Below are positions 6,856 through 15,494 of a DNA stretch of 35,204 nt, one piece after another (position 1 is the stretch's first letter; every line of letters starts with the position of its first letter). The stretch lies in IMG/VR virus record IMGVR_UViG_3300030116_004711, positions 1 to 35,204 of that record; one strand, 5' to 3'. The notes below the pieces were generated by a model that was not told where the DNA came from, made no database searches, and saw only the letters and a program-made list of their open reading frames with translations. This stretch comes from a virus. The position numbers were made by a program, and so were the translations under genes.

Positions 6856-7484
6856 TATGCGTAAGCCAAAGTTCCTACTATTTGAATTAAACTTGTTGTG
6901 TGTACAATATAATCTATTCTGTCTACGCTACTTGCTGCAGTTGATATAGTTATACCAGAACCTCCTGCTGTTTTAAATTTACTTCCAAAAGCTAAAGTTC
7001 TACTTCCTGTTCCATCTTGTACTACAAAAATAGAACCAGTTTGCCCTGCTACTAAATTACTTGGATTTGCTAAAGTATATGCACCAGAGTTATCACTTCC
7101 TAAAGTTCCATTACCTGCATTGTCAGATAAAAGAAAATGATTATTCAAAGAAAAGTCTGGTGTTATTGTTCCACCACTAGCAGAGTTTACTTGTGTTATA
7201 CTACCTCTTTGTGCTTTTGTAAAAGTTTGATTAGCGTCATTAAAAACAATATTAGCCGTATCTGCAGTTTGATCTATAGTTGCTATTGTTACCCAAGCGT
7301 CATTTGCTGAGTTTCTTAATTTTAAAATATTTGTTGAAGTATCAAACCACCATTGATAAGCATAAGTTGTACTAGGTGATGTTGCATTACTATTATTTGA
7401 TACTATTGCAGCTAATGCTGAATTTATGTCTGCTCTTACTGTTGCTCCGTCAGCATTTGCTATTACATAATCGTGTGTTGCCAT
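6855..7484 (-). CDS. tail fibre protein, marine-phage type
   Basis: A 209-aa Ser/Thr/Asn-rich protein. Its N-terminal region (about 5-70) with Val-Arg-Ala-Asp-Ile-Asn-x-Ala-Leu-Ala-Ala-Ile-Val and Gln-Trp-Trp-Phe-Asp-Thr-Ser is recognisable from tail-fibre genes of marine phages. The remainder predicts a beta-structured trimer-like shaft. It follows the tail tip gene with a good AAGGAG site and precedes two lectin-like proteins, so the three probably form the adhesion apparatus. No enzymatic motif was seen. Confidence 0.72.
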   Translation of the reverse strand: MATHDYVIANADGATVRADINSALAAIVSNNSNATSPSTTYAYQWWFDTSTNILKLRNSANDAWVTIATIDQTADTANIVFNDANQTFTKAQRGSITQVNSASGGTITPDFSLNNHFLLSDNAGNGTLGSDNSGAYTLANPSNLVAGQTGSIFVVQDGTGSRTLAFGSKFKTAGGSGITISTAASSVDRIDYIVHTTSLIQIVGTLAYA

Positions 7485-7493
7485 TCTTTCTCC

Positions 7494-10160
7494 TTATAAT
7501 GTGTTACTCGTTACCGATAAAGCAGAGCATCTAATATTATATGCAGGGTCATCTGTACTTAATTCTGCTTTAAATTTAAAATATCTGTTGTTTGCCTCCA
7601 CAGATTGAAATTCCTTAAATTCTATATAATCATTTGTTATTGTATCGAAATCACTCCAAGTGTCAATGTTTTGTGTTACTTCATCTATACTTCCAAATAC
7701 CCCATCAGAGCTTTCTGCAAAAAATACTTTTAAATTGCCTACTGCAGCATCTCCTGTGTTATCAAAAGATACCCAAGTATCAATATTTTCAAATCTTTGG
7801 TCGAATAAATCATTTATATTTAAAATATTAACAGTAGCACTAGCTTGTAATCTAACTCTAGTAACAGAGCCTTTATCTATTTGATTTGCAAAAATATATG
7901 TTCCAGAGGTATTCAATCCACCTAAAAAGTTAAAATCAGATATACTATCAAAATTAGTAACTTGATCTAATGTAGTAGAGGAATTTAATTGTAAATTACC
8001 ACTATCAACAGTTAGATTTGTTTTAGTTCCAGAGAATGATGGGCTTTCAGTAACAGTTACAGTATTTTGAAAAGCTAAAACTGTAGCACCTGTAGTTACT
8101 ACTGTTGAGGCAGTTGCACAATAATGACCAGAACTATCAAAAAATTTTGCTAAATAAGTTCCTACTCTTAAAGGAACTACTACTGAGGTGGCATTACCTG
8201 CAATTGTATCATCTACAAGAGTAGAGCCATTCCAAGTCGCACCACTTGTTGCAGGACTATATCTTATTTCAATACCACCTCCTAAAATAACATCTAAATC
8301 AGTTGATTTATTCCAAACTAGAAAATTAAGACCTGCAGTTGGTTGAGAATTTAAGCCTGTCATATTTGAAGGAGGAGCAGATAAACCAGATAAAGAAACA
8401 GTCGTAGAGACAAAATCAGATGTAATCCCTATTGAAGTTACTGCCCTTACCCTTACATCATAGACTCCTGAAGGTAAATCTAATATAGTAAATTTAGTTG
8501 CAGGATTGTTACCTGCAGAGGTAAAAGCACTTTCTGTAGTTAATTTAAATTCAGTTTCATAGCCTGTTACTCTAGCATCTACTGATGCAGTAAAAGAAAT
8601 GTCTAAACTAGACGCTAATCTTGAGTTATCTCTTGCCACGACTAAATTTTCTACTGCTGATAAATTAGTTGGAGGAGATACTACAAAGGCATTTGGTAAA
8701 GTAGTATTAGGAGCATCTGCTAAAACCTGTTCTTCGGTGGTAGACCAAGAATAAGCAGTTGCTGAATATTCTACTAAAGTCATTCTCACCTGCACTCCAT
8801 TACTTCCAGAATCAAAACTCCAAGATGATACTCTAAATACTTTTTCACTCCACCCATATCTGGAGTTCGTTATTTTTACTAAATCGTTATTGTCTAACGC
8901 AAATGCAGTACATTTAAAAGTTCCACTTACTGTTAAAGGCTGTCTAGCAAGATACAATTGTATTTTAGCAATTCTTTGTGCCATAGTTTGTGATGTAGTA
9001 AAAGGTAAATCAAAATCTCTAAATATTACCTCACCATTATCTTCTGTTACAAAAGTTGAAGGACTTAAAGATGGGAAGTCTGTTTGCTCCCATTCAGTAT
9101 CTTCTGATAAAAACTTTCCTTTGATTGAATTGAAATTATCTTTTCTTGATAATCTTGCTTGTGTAGTTAATTCCCCTATAACATCATTTTCATCTAATGT
9201 AATAGTAGCAGTTGAAGTACTAGCTGCAAACATTTTAAACTGACCATTAGAATAAGTTAAAACACCAGACATAGAAGTTAGAATATCATTTATATTTTGT
9301 CTAGGAGTTACTCCTGTATCAATCATACCATCGGCTGTGTACCTTGTTTCTGTGCCTCCACTTGCTAACGCTTGTGTTTCATCACAAATGTTAGCTGCTG
9401 TGGTTATTGATGAGGTATTTATTTTTGTACTAGACATATTCATACCTAATGAATCAGTCATATAATCCCTCAAAATCAAAGCAGGATTCCTTGAATAAGC
9501 TGTAGTTCCTGTTCTTGGGTCAAATATCTTTTTACCCTCGATGACACAAGCAAATTGAGGAATACCACTCCATAAATCCCTATTAAATCTAAATCTAAGA
9601 TATACATAAGCAATACCAGATAATTTATGGTCGCTTGTCCATAATCCTCCAGATTCAGAAATTAAAGTAGCATTAGCATTTTGTGTAGTAGTTCCAGTAG
9701 CTTTTTGAATTCTTACAAAAGAGGTAGTTCCATCATAATAAGGAGTATTTGCATCATTAACATTACCATCAGCATCTAGTTGACTAGGTAAAATTTTATT
9801 TCCATTTATATAATATTCCTGAAAACTATTTATTTCATGTGATGCAGACAAAACAATCATGTGCAAAAAAACATTTTCTGTAGAGCCATCAGCAGTAGAT
9901 TCTAAAAACACTATTGGACCACCCACTCTTATTTTACCATAAACTATTTTTCTAGTAGTTATTGCCTGTCTAAATGATTGTTTTCTATCAGTTTCTGATA
10001 AATTATTAAAAGGTTCTAAGTCTGGTACTTTAGGCTTTGGAGCAAGTTTGATTGAGGCATAAGTTAGAGCTGCTGCTCCAATCGCTGCATATATATTTCC
10101 ACCACTTGTAACAAAAGCTATTGCTCCAGAAACTAATGATTGTACTACATCTCCACCCAT
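7494..10160 (-). CDS. tail tip/central hub protein, J-like
   Basis: An 888-aa protein counterpart of lambda J and the GTA gp15 hub. It forms the distal tail tip, contacts the receptor and opens the path for DNA. It starts with a hydrophobic segment, then an Arg-Lys-Ile-Val-Tyr-Gly-Lys-Ile-Arg-Val-Gly-Gly motif (about 70-82) typical of tail-tip J proteins. Two fibronectin-III-like modules lie at roughly 500-680, then a beta-rich C-terminal part. The start is set at the ATG at 10160, which forms TAATG with the preceding gene and has GGAG six bases upstream, instead of the in-frame TTG at 10172. It follows the NlpC/P60-like gene, as in GTA and lambda (K-I-J). Confidence 0.85.
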   Translation of the reverse strand: MGGDVVQSLVSGAIAFVTSGGNIYAAIGAAALTYASIKLAPKPKVPDLEPFNNLSETDRKQSFRQAITTRKIVYGKIRVGGPIVFLESTADGSTENVFLHMIVLSASHEINSFQEYYINGNKILPSQLDADGNVNDANTPYYDGTTSFVRIQKATGTTTQNANATLISESGGLWTSDHKLSGIAYVYLRFRFNRDLWSGIPQFACVIEGKKIFDPRTGTTAYSRNPALILRDYMTDSLGMNMSSTKINTSSITTAANICDETQALASGGTETRYTADGMIDTGVTPRQNINDILTSMSGVLTYSNGQFKMFAASTSTATITLDENDVIGELTTQARLSRKDNFNSIKGKFLSEDTEWEQTDFPSLSPSTFVTEDNGEVIFRDFDLPFTTSQTMAQRIAKIQLYLARQPLTVSGTFKCTAFALDNNDLVKITNSRYGWSEKVFRVSSWSFDSGSNGVQVRMTLVEYSATAYSWSTTEEQVLADAPNTTLPNAFVVSPPTNLSAVENLVVARDNSRLASSLDISFTASVDARVTGYETEFKLTTESAFTSAGNNPATKFTILDLPSGVYDVRVRAVTSIGITSDFVSTTVSLSGLSAPPSNMTGLNSQPTAGLNFLVWNKSTDLDVILGGGIEIRYSPATSGATWNGSTLVDDTIAGNATSVVVPLRVGTYLAKFFDSSGHYCATASTVVTTGATVLAFQNTVTVTESPSFSGTKTNLTVDSGNLQLNSSTTLDQVTNFDSISDFNFLGGLNTSGTYIFANQIDKGSVTRVRLQASATVNILNINDLFDQRFENIDTWVSFDNTGDAAVGNLKVFFAESSDGVFGSIDEVTQNIDTWSDFDTITNDYIEFKEFQSVEANNRYFKFKAELSTDDPAYNIRCSALSVTSNTL

Positions 10161-10609
10161 TAAACTCTCCAAGCCATTTGTAAATTTTCTCTTGGTATAT
10201 CTTCATATCCTTCGCTCATAACAAATCTTCCAAAACCCTCACACATAATGCCAACAGTAAATCCACTATTAATCATTTTATTCACCATACTAATTTCATC
10301 AGAATTAAATCCTACAATATCTCCTCTTTGAGCTAAATTAATATGTATTCTTTCGAACTCTTTATCAAAGAAATTAATTATATATTCATTAAGATTACTG
10401 CCTTTGATATTGTTTTTTTTAAATAACTTAATGCATTGATGCAGACTTGAGTATTTATCTTTAAATTTATCGTACAAATTGCTGTTGGTATATTTGCTAA
10501 TACATTCCAATACAAACATTCCGCAGTCTGTTTTACCTCTTTCAAATTTTCTAGGTTTTTCTATTTCAGTTTGATAAGGTATTTGCCAATTGTTTATCCT
10601 CTTCCCCAT
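10160..10609 (-). CDS. tail-associated cysteine peptidase-like protein (NlpC/P60/DUF6950-like)
   Basis: A 149-aa protein in the place of GTA gp14 and lambda K. Cys29 in Lys-Thr-Asp-Cys-Gly-Met-Phe has the setting of an NlpC/P60 catalytic cysteine, and Gln-Arg-Gly-Asp-Ile-Val-Gly (about 94-100) matches the conserved core strand. Such proteins locally open the peptidoglycan during DNA entry. A catalytic histidine is not certain: His90 lies close to, but not in, the classical position. The start overlaps the DUF2163 gene by 16 bases; the end overlaps the J-like gene. An alternative is an inactive structural homologue. Confidence 0.72.
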   Translation of the reverse strand: MGKRINNWQIPYQTEIEKPRKFERGKTDCGMFVLECISKYTNSNLYDKFKDKYSSLHQCIKLFKKNNIKGSNLNEYIINFFDKEFERIHINLAQRGDIVGFNSDEISMVNKMINSGFTVGIMCEGFGRFVMSEGYEDIPRENLQMAWRV

Positions 10610-11547
10610 ATGACCTCATCATCTTGTAGTGCTGCTACATATTCCAAACCTTTATCATTGGGAAAATCTATCTTTTGATCTTCTGGAGTGTACCTTCGAG
10701 TATTAGGTTTTTCTAAAGCTATTAATTGATTCTCACAATTAACGGATATATTTGCTTTACCTCCACTATCAGTTAACCTCATCACATCCATAAATCCATC
10801 AAATATTGTGTAAGTATCTGACACAATAATTGAACTATAACCTACAACGCTCCCACCCATACCAGAATGGATATGGCAAAAATAATACAAGTTTGCAGGA
10901 AAAGAACCTTCTGCAGGAACAGTAAACTTCAATTGCCTTTTTGTAGCTGCATTATAATTAGTAGTATTTTTATAATCTGTTTCACTAACTGCTACATCAT
11001 CTAAAAAATAAGTAACACCTGTGTTGTAAGTGCTACCTCCTGCATGGTGTCCATCACTTGTAGTAGATAACAAAAATGGATGTCCACTTACAGAGGAATC
11101 TGAAGTATCGAATATATATTTATTTCCATACTTTACATCTATGTCTGCTTGTTGTCCATTTTCAATAAAATACTTATTACCACCAGATGTAGACTCTACT
11201 GTTACTTTGAATGATGTTTCTTGATCTGGGTCTGGTGCTACAAAACCTACTTTAGCTTTGAATGGTCTTCCAGTATAAGGCTCTGCTAAAGCAATAGAAA
11301 GCAAAGAAGAATCCAATCCATTTAATTGGCAAGAAAAACCATTTGCTCTAGTTTCTAAAGTTTCAGTTACACTGCTGATGTCCAATAAATTACCTGCTCC
11401 TGCATAAGTGACCCCTGCATAGGTAAGGCTACCATAACCACTCCAAAGATTGACTGCACCAGAAGAAAAGGTTGCCTCAATGAATACTGCAATCTTAACT
11501 TTATTTGATCTTGCTTGTGCTCTATATGCTGCTGAGGTAGTTCTCAT
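10594..11547 (-). CDS. DUF2163-type tail hub protein with cupredoxin-like insertion
   Basis: A 317-aa protein. Residues 1-111 and about 244-317 form the DUF2163/GTA gp13 hub protein, with Tyr-Thr-Gly-Arg-Pro-Phe, then Ile-Phe-Asp-Gly-Phe-Met-Asp and Thr-Arg-Arg-Tyr-Thr-Pro-Glu-Asp-Gln. Between them lies an inserted domain of about 130 residues with cupredoxin features: His156 (Ser-Gly-His-Pro-Phe) and a C-terminal ligand loop Cys224-x2-His227-x2-Met230 followed by Gly-Gly, the ligand order and loop spacing of amicyanin-type blue copper sites. The ATGA overlap with the distal tail gene and overlap with the peptidase gene place it in the GTA-like tail-tip operon. Metal binding is untested. Confidence 0.82.
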   Translation of the reverse strand: MRTTSAAYRAQARSNKVKIAVFIEATFSSGAVNLWSGYGSLTYAGVTYAGAGNLLDISSVTETLETRANGFSCQLNGLDSSLLSIALAEPYTGRPFKAKVGFVAPDPDQETSFKVTVESTSGGNKYFIENGQQADIDVKYGNKYIFDTSDSSVSGHPFLLSTTSDGHHAGGSTYNTGVTYFLDDVAVSETDYKNTTNYNAATKRQLKFTVPAEGSFPANLYYFCHIHSGMGGSVVGYSSIIVSDTYTIFDGFMDVMRLTDSGGKANISVNCENQLIALEKPNTRRYTPEDQKIDFPNDKGLEYVAALQDDEVIWGRG

Positions 11548-12176
11548 ACATCAATTACCTCTCTTGCAGAAAAAGAAATGCCATAAGTTGACGCTTGATT
11601 TGCATTCCATTCTACTACATTTGTAGCTAATCTAAATACACCTTTTGTATTTGCTACTGTTATAGCTGTATTATTAGCAGGAGAAACTCTTAATGCAGGT
11701 TCTATTGAAAGAGTAAAGTTTCCACTACTATCAGAATTTGAGTCTGCTACTACCATGTGCAATCTTTGTGTTGAACCACTACCTATTTGTATATAATCTC
11801 CTGCTTTTAAATAACCTGTTTGACTATTAGGAGCACCATCACAAATTAAAGTATTTCCTGTTTGGTCTGCTCCATTAACTAAAGGAGTTCCTGCAGAAGT
11901 TCCTGCAGTTCCCAAAGCAGTTTTAGCATCAAAATCACCTACATAAAAACTTCCGTATTGTCCTCTTAAACTAACTAAAAAAGATACAAACTCTCTGGCA
12001 GTTGCAGTTCTCATTGGAGGCATGGTTATATCTACTTCCCAATATTCACCAGTATATTGATAAACTTGTTGTTGCCCTGTGTAAATACTTTCATTTACGC
12101 CAACTATTCTATTCAATCTAAAGTTAGTATCTCTAGGAGCAATAGTAGTTGGAAATGTTACTGGATATGTCGTCAT
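11544..12176 (-). CDS. distal tail protein (GTA gp12-like)
   Basis: A 210-aa protein directly after the tape measure gene, in the position of GTA gp12 and lambda M/L. It has a long beta-sandwich pattern: Tyr-Trp-Glu-Val-Asp-Ile-Thr-Met-Pro-Pro-Met-Arg near 47-57, Gly-Gln-Tyr-Gly-Ser-Phe near 72-77, a central Gly-Tyr-Leu-Lys-Ala-Gly-Asp-Tyr-Ile-Gln-Ile-Gly segment and Tyr-Gly-Ile-Ser-Phe near the end, all familiar from phage distal tail proteins of this type. It probably forms the ring joining tube and tip. ATGA overlaps join it to both neighbours. Confidence 0.78.
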   Translation of the reverse strand: MTTYPVTFPTTIAPRDTNFRLNRIVGVNESIYTGQQQVYQYTGEYWEVDITMPPMRTATAREFVSFLVSLRGQYGSFYVGDFDAKTALGTAGTSAGTPLVNGADQTGNTLICDGAPNSQTGYLKAGDYIQIGSGSTQRLHMVVADSNSDSSGNFTLSIEPALRVSPANNTAITVANTKGVFRLATNVVEWNANQASTYGISFSAREVIDV

Positions 12177-14317
12177 TTGAATACATCTGCCATTCTGCCA
12201 CCTCTTTCTTTTGCATCTATAACTGCATCTACTGATTGTTGTTTTATAGTAGGCATTAATTGTAATATTTCACTTCTTACAGTTTGTGCGACACCTACAT
12301 CAAAATTTAATGTTTGATTTACTGTTACACCCCCACTTCCAGATACTTTTCTGGACTGTGCATTACTCATAATTGAGCCTGAAGTATTAGGAACAAATAG
12401 TTCTGGACCACGCTCACCTACTACATAAGGACTTCTGCTGTGTACTCCTGTTGCTCCTGTTTGTGCAAACCCATAAGAAGGAGTAGGAGCACCACCCCCA
12501 CTACCTCCACTACCTCCACCAAATAAATTACCTATAGAGGAAAACATACCACCTCCTCCACCCATTCCTGCAATTGATCTTGTAATTAATGCTTGCATCT
12601 GTACTTTAATAAATTGTGCTATTATATCTCTTACAATACCTTTTAGAGAATCTCTAAAACCCTTCCAACCTTCACCCATGTGCATTAAGCTATCTGCCAT
12701 AGTTGTAGATAAAGAATCCATAGTTCTATTTAACCCTTCCATTAAAATACCACCTGCCTCTGTAGATTCAAATATTTTAATATTTAATCTAGCTAATGCC
12801 TCATTATATTGATCAGTAGTAATCGTGCCACCCTCTAATGCCTCTTTTAATGTTTGCATCTCTGTAGAAAAATCTTGGTTTGCCATACCTAATTCTCTTA
12901 ACAAATCTAATTGTTCTTTTTCTTTTTGCACTTGTAGTAAGGCTTGTTCTTGTTGTAATTTTGATGCCTCAATCTCATCTTCCATTTGTTGCTGTAATGC
13001 TTGTCTTAATCTAGTTTCTTCTACTAGAAATGAGAGTTGCTCTTCATTTGTACCTTGATGCTCTTTTCTCAGCCTCATTATTTCTAAATCTGCCTCACTT
13101 GCTCCTCTCATTTGAGCCTCTAATAATTGATTTTCAAATCTAACGTCTTCAATAGATTTTTTTAAATCTTCATTAGCTTTGATTTGCGATTTAGTTAAAG
13201 TTTCTGTTTTAGGCTGTGTTTCATCTACTTTCTTTTGATTGACTTCATTTCTACCTAATCTGGTTCTTTCATCTTCTATTTGTTTTATAAGTTTAGATAA
13301 AGCATTTGCTCTAGTTTGTAATTCAAATAATCTTGTTTCACCCTCACTAGTCACATTACCAAATAATACTAAATCATCACCTACACCATCTGAAACATCA
13401 CCAAGTTTGGACATTTCTGTAGTTACATCTGCTAGTTCATCTTTTAATTTTTGTAATCTTATTTCTCCAATTTTATCTCCAACCAAACCAAGTTTAATAA
13501 GAAAATCATTTGCTGCTGTTGCTGCATCTATCAACCTATTTTGTATGCTTGACAATAAAGGCATAAATATTTGTCCTAAACTATTCATTAATTCATCAGT
13601 AGCTGCTTTCAAAGCCTTTTGTCTATTAGCAAAACTATCTGCAGTTCTCGCTGCATCTCCATGAGCATCTGTTGTTCCTGCTAGTATCAAATTAAGTCTA
13701 GCTTGTACTTTCTCTGCATTACTTACCTCATCTTTGGCTTTTGTTATCCCCATTCTGAAAAGTTCTTGTTCCAATGTTGCCTCTGTAATCACAATACCAA
13801 ATCTTCTAACAGTTTCGTGATTACCCACCAAAGCACTTTGAAATGCTCTCATAGTATCAACATCAGATGCATTATTAAAAGATGCTACATCTGTAGCTAA
13901 CTTTGTTAATTGTACTGACAATTGAGATGCCTCGCCTCTAGCAAAACCTAGTGGAACAAAAGTGTCCTGAATGCTAGATGCCATACCTTCTAATTCAAAT
14001 CTTGACCTACCTACTTCATCTGCAAAAACAGATAGTTGCCTTCTGACATCACCTGCAAAAGCACCAAAAACTACCGAAGATTTTGCCTGCATTTCCTCAA
14101 TGTCGGCTGCAAAATTAACTGCTGCAATTGCTCCTCTTCCAAGCTCTCTTACAATTACTGCACCTGCAACTACCTTTACAACACGACCTAGCTTTCTAAA
14201 GCTATTACTCATATTTTCAGTTGATTGTTTGGTATTTCTTTCTACTTCTTTTAAAGACCTTTTTAGGTCTTTCATATCAGCAGTTATTCTAACCTGTAAT
14301 GTATCTACAGTTGCCAT
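12173..14317 (-). CDS. tail length tape measure protein
   Basis: A 714-aa protein that sets tail length and is ejected with DNA. The N-terminus (about 1-45) is the usual Val-Arg-Ile-Thr-Ala-Asp-Met-Lys-Asp-Leu coiled-coil start. Residues 45-300 form the conserved phage tail TMP core with small hydrophobic helices. Residues about 290-480 are long charged coiled coils, and the C-terminal part is Gly-rich (about 590-620) followed by a conserved Tyr-Val-Val-Gly-Glu-Arg-Gly-Pro-Glu-Leu motif. At about 1.5 angstrom per residue a tail of roughly 100 nm is expected. The ATG overlaps the TAA of the -1-frame chaperone extension. Confidence 0.92.
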   Translation of the reverse strand: MATVDTLQVRITADMKDLKRSLKEVERNTKQSTENMSNSFRKLGRVVKVVAGAVIVRELGRGAIAAVNFAADIEEMQAKSSVVFGAFAGDVRRQLSVFADEVGRSRFELEGMASSIQDTFVPLGFARGEASQLSVQLTKLATDVASFNNASDVDTMRAFQSALVGNHETVRRFGIVITEATLEQELFRMGITKAKDEVSNAEKVQARLNLILAGTTDAHGDAARTADSFANRQKALKAATDELMNSLGQIFMPLLSSIQNRLIDAATAANDFLIKLGLVGDKIGEIRLQKLKDELADVTTEMSKLGDVSDGVGDDLVLFGNVTSEGETRLFELQTRANALSKLIKQIEDERTRLGRNEVNQKKVDETQPKTETLTKSQIKANEDLKKSIEDVRFENQLLEAQMRGASEADLEIMRLRKEHQGTNEEQLSFLVEETRLRQALQQQMEDEIEASKLQQEQALLQVQKEKEQLDLLRELGMANQDFSTEMQTLKEALEGGTITTDQYNEALARLNIKIFESTEAGGILMEGLNRTMDSLSTTMADSLMHMGEGWKGFRDSLKGIVRDIIAQFIKVQMQALITRSIAGMGGGGGMFSSIGNLFGGGSGGSGGGAPTPSYGFAQTGATGVHSRSPYVVGERGPELFVPNTSGSIMSNAQSRKVSGSGGVTVNQTLNFDVGVAQTVRSEILQLMPTIKQQSVDAVIDAKERGGRMADVFK

Positions 14318-14532
14318 TAATCTGGATATACCTCCATTAATTCTTTGAGCTCATCTTTTGTCATTGACTTTGGTTTCTTACCTCCATGAAATTCTCTAAA
14401 ACCATCTATAGCTAGATTCAATTCAGAAAGACTTAGATTCCAAAATGTATCAGGACTCATACCCATCATTCCTATACCGATTTGTATATACCTGTGCCAA
14501 TCTAATCGGTCTGATTTGACACTTCCTCCTGC
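14317..14532 (-). CDS. rcc01693-like tail chaperone domain, made by -1 frameshift
   Basis: An open frame of 71 codons in the -1 frame relative to the gp10-like gene, beginning right after the slippery site and ending with TAA at 14317-14319. Its sequence matches the small GTA rcc01693/phage tail assembly chaperone family: Asp-Trp-His-Arg-Tyr-x-Gln-Ile-Gly, then Met-Ser-Pro-Asp-Thr-Phe-Trp-Asn-Leu-Ser-x-x-Glu-Leu. The conserved start precedes any ATG in this frame and no ribosome binding site fits, so translation by frameshift from the upstream gene is the best explanation; the fusion would be 181 aa. The TAATG overlap with the tape measure gene fits the lambda G/GT arrangement. Confidence 0.8.
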   Translation of the reverse strand, partial: AGGSVKSDRLDWHRYIQIGIGMMGMSPDTFWNLSLSELNLAIDGFREFHGGKKPKSMTKDELKELMEVYPD

Positions 14533-14861
14533 TTTTTTTCATCTTCTTGCTGTTCCCCTCCTGTAATGGTATTAGTGAGAATTAAACTACAAGCCCTCAT
14601 AGACTCTATCATACCTGCTTCAAATAATATATCGCCTACTTCTTTTTGTTGGATATTATTTCCCCCACCTCTTATGGCAGTGGTCATTATAGTCAAAATA
14701 TCAGTCATAGAAATATTACTACTCATTAAATCATTAGCTAATTTAAGAATAGGCTTTCCTGTTGACTGTTCTATTCTCATAATACCATCAAGAGTTAATC
14801 TAGTATTATAATCAGTCTTGTTTAGTTTTACCTTTAGTTCTCCTCTGAACTTGTTTGTCAT
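14502..14861 (-). CDS. tail assembly chaperone, GTA gp10-like
   Basis: A 119-aa protein resembling GTA gp10 (a lambda G analogue): Arg-Gly-Glu-Leu-x-Val-x-Leu at 5-12, a Leu-Thr-Leu-Asp-Gly-Ile-Met-Arg-Ile-Glu-x-Ser-Thr-Gly-Lys stretch at about 22-36 and Ala-Ile-Arg-Gly-Gly-Gly near 62-67. It binds the tape measure protein during tail assembly. The C-terminal 20 residues are a Glu/Gln/Lys-rich linker that contains the frameshift site, so this is the unshifted product. GGAGG lies eight bases before the ATG, inside the end of the previous gene, which it overlaps by 50 bases. Confidence 0.85.
   Translation of the reverse strand: MTNKFRGELKVKLNKTDYNTRLTLDGIMRIEQSTGKPILKLANDLMSSNISMTDILTIMTTAIRGGGNNIQQKEVGDILFEAGMIESMRACSLILTNTITGGEQQEDEKKQEEVSNQTD
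14532..14538 (-). other. programmed -1 ribosomal frameshift site (A AAA AAG)
   Basis: On the minus strand the zero-frame codons GAA AAA AAG contain the heptamer A AAA AAG, the same as the E. coli dnaX slip site. The -1 frame has a TGA just upstream and is then open for 71 codons into the second chaperone domain. Purine-rich AGGAGGGGA lies about 15 bases upstream and could act as a stimulatory internal Shine-Dalgarno. A stimulatory downstream structure was not identified. Confidence 0.82.
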
Positions 14862-15057
14862 CTTCTACCTCCAATTGCAAAATTTCATTTCTGTTACCAA
14901 CATTAGTTATGTTTATCACTTTTTTTGTTTTTTCGCCAATGGAAACGACACTATTATCAGAAAAAGAATCCATAAAAGGTATTTCTATCATATTACCATC
15001 AATGTCGCCTTTAATAGTTTCCCCATCAATGGTAATATCAATTTTTTCCCAAGCCAT
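14812..15057 (-). CDS. hypothetical tail-module protein, 81 aa
   Basis: A small acidic protein with a Lys/Arg-rich C-terminus, lying between the tail tube gene and the gp10-like chaperone gene. The N-terminal 60 residues look like an all-beta domain. It overlaps the following gene by 50 bases. AGGTGATTAA precedes the ATG. No family is recognised. Its position suggests a role in tail tube completion or a small tail accessory protein. Confidence 0.7.
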   Translation of the reverse strand: MAWEKIDITIDGETIKGDIDGNMIEIPFMDSFSDNSVVSIGEKTKKVINITNVGNRNEILQLEVEDDKQVQRRTKGKTKQD

Positions 15058-15065
15058 TTAATCAC

Positions 15066-15479
15066 CTATACAGTTGCAAAAGTTATTGCTCCGTTACTCT
15101 CGAAAGTAAATGAATATGTTACTTCGCCATTATATTCACCTGCATATTCTAAAGTAGTAAGCATAAAAGAACCAGTATAAGTTCCAAAGTCTGGTACTAA
15201 AAATTGATAGTTTGATAAAGTAGAAGAATCAAACTTACCTTCTAGAGTTGTTTCTGATGCACTATCTGTAAAAACACCTGAACCAGATATTGTCATACTA
15301 TTTACACCTCCTTGTGCAAGTATTGCTCTTGCTCTACCACTATCTTTATTTGTTATATCAACCATTTCATCATTCATTGATATAGATGTTGAACGCATAC
15401 CACCGATAGTCGTGAATACTTCTGGTGAAGCACCATCTCCTATTTTCATTAGTAATGCAGAACCTTTTTGAGCAGCCAT
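15066..15479 (-). CDS. major tail tube protein (GTA gp9/TP901-1 type)
   Basis: A 137-aa protein of the phage major tail protein group. The landmarks are Gly-Ser-Ala-Leu-Leu-Met-Lys-Ile-Gly-Asp-Gly near 6-16, Ser-Thr-Ser-Ile-Ser-Met-Asn-Asp-Glu near 30-38, Val-Asp-Ile-Thr-Asn-Lys-Asp-Ser-Gly near 40-48 and a Ser-Gly-Ser-Gly-Val-Phe segment near 85-90. It forms the hexameric rings of the flexible tail. It has a strong AAAGGAGGT site, fitting a highly expressed gene, and follows the DUF3168 gene as in GTA. Confidence is high from motifs and order. Confidence 0.9.
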   Translation of the reverse strand: MAAQKGSALLMKIGDGASPEVFTTIGGMRSTSISMNDEMVDITNKDSGRARAILAQGGVNSMTISGSGVFTDSASETTLEGKFDSSTLSNYQFLVPDFGTYTGSFMLTTLEYAGEYNGEVTYSFTFESNGAITFATV

Positions 15480-15494
15480 AATTTACCTCCTTTG

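Noticed and set aside
13239-13664. A 141-codon open frame on the + strand opposite the tape measure gene
   Set aside because: It is antisense to a strongly supported gene, its product is a low-complexity Ser/Leu/Phe/Asn mix and it has no ribosome binding site. Similar shadows opposite other late genes (for example 14818-15180 and 20717-21052) were dropped for the same reasons.
14533-14539. The seven-A run as a sequencing indel joining two chaperone genes
   Set aside because: The heptamer A AAA AAG is in the exact phase required for -1 slippage, at the correct place for tail chaperones, and both unshifted and shifted products match known families, so a programmed site is the better reading.
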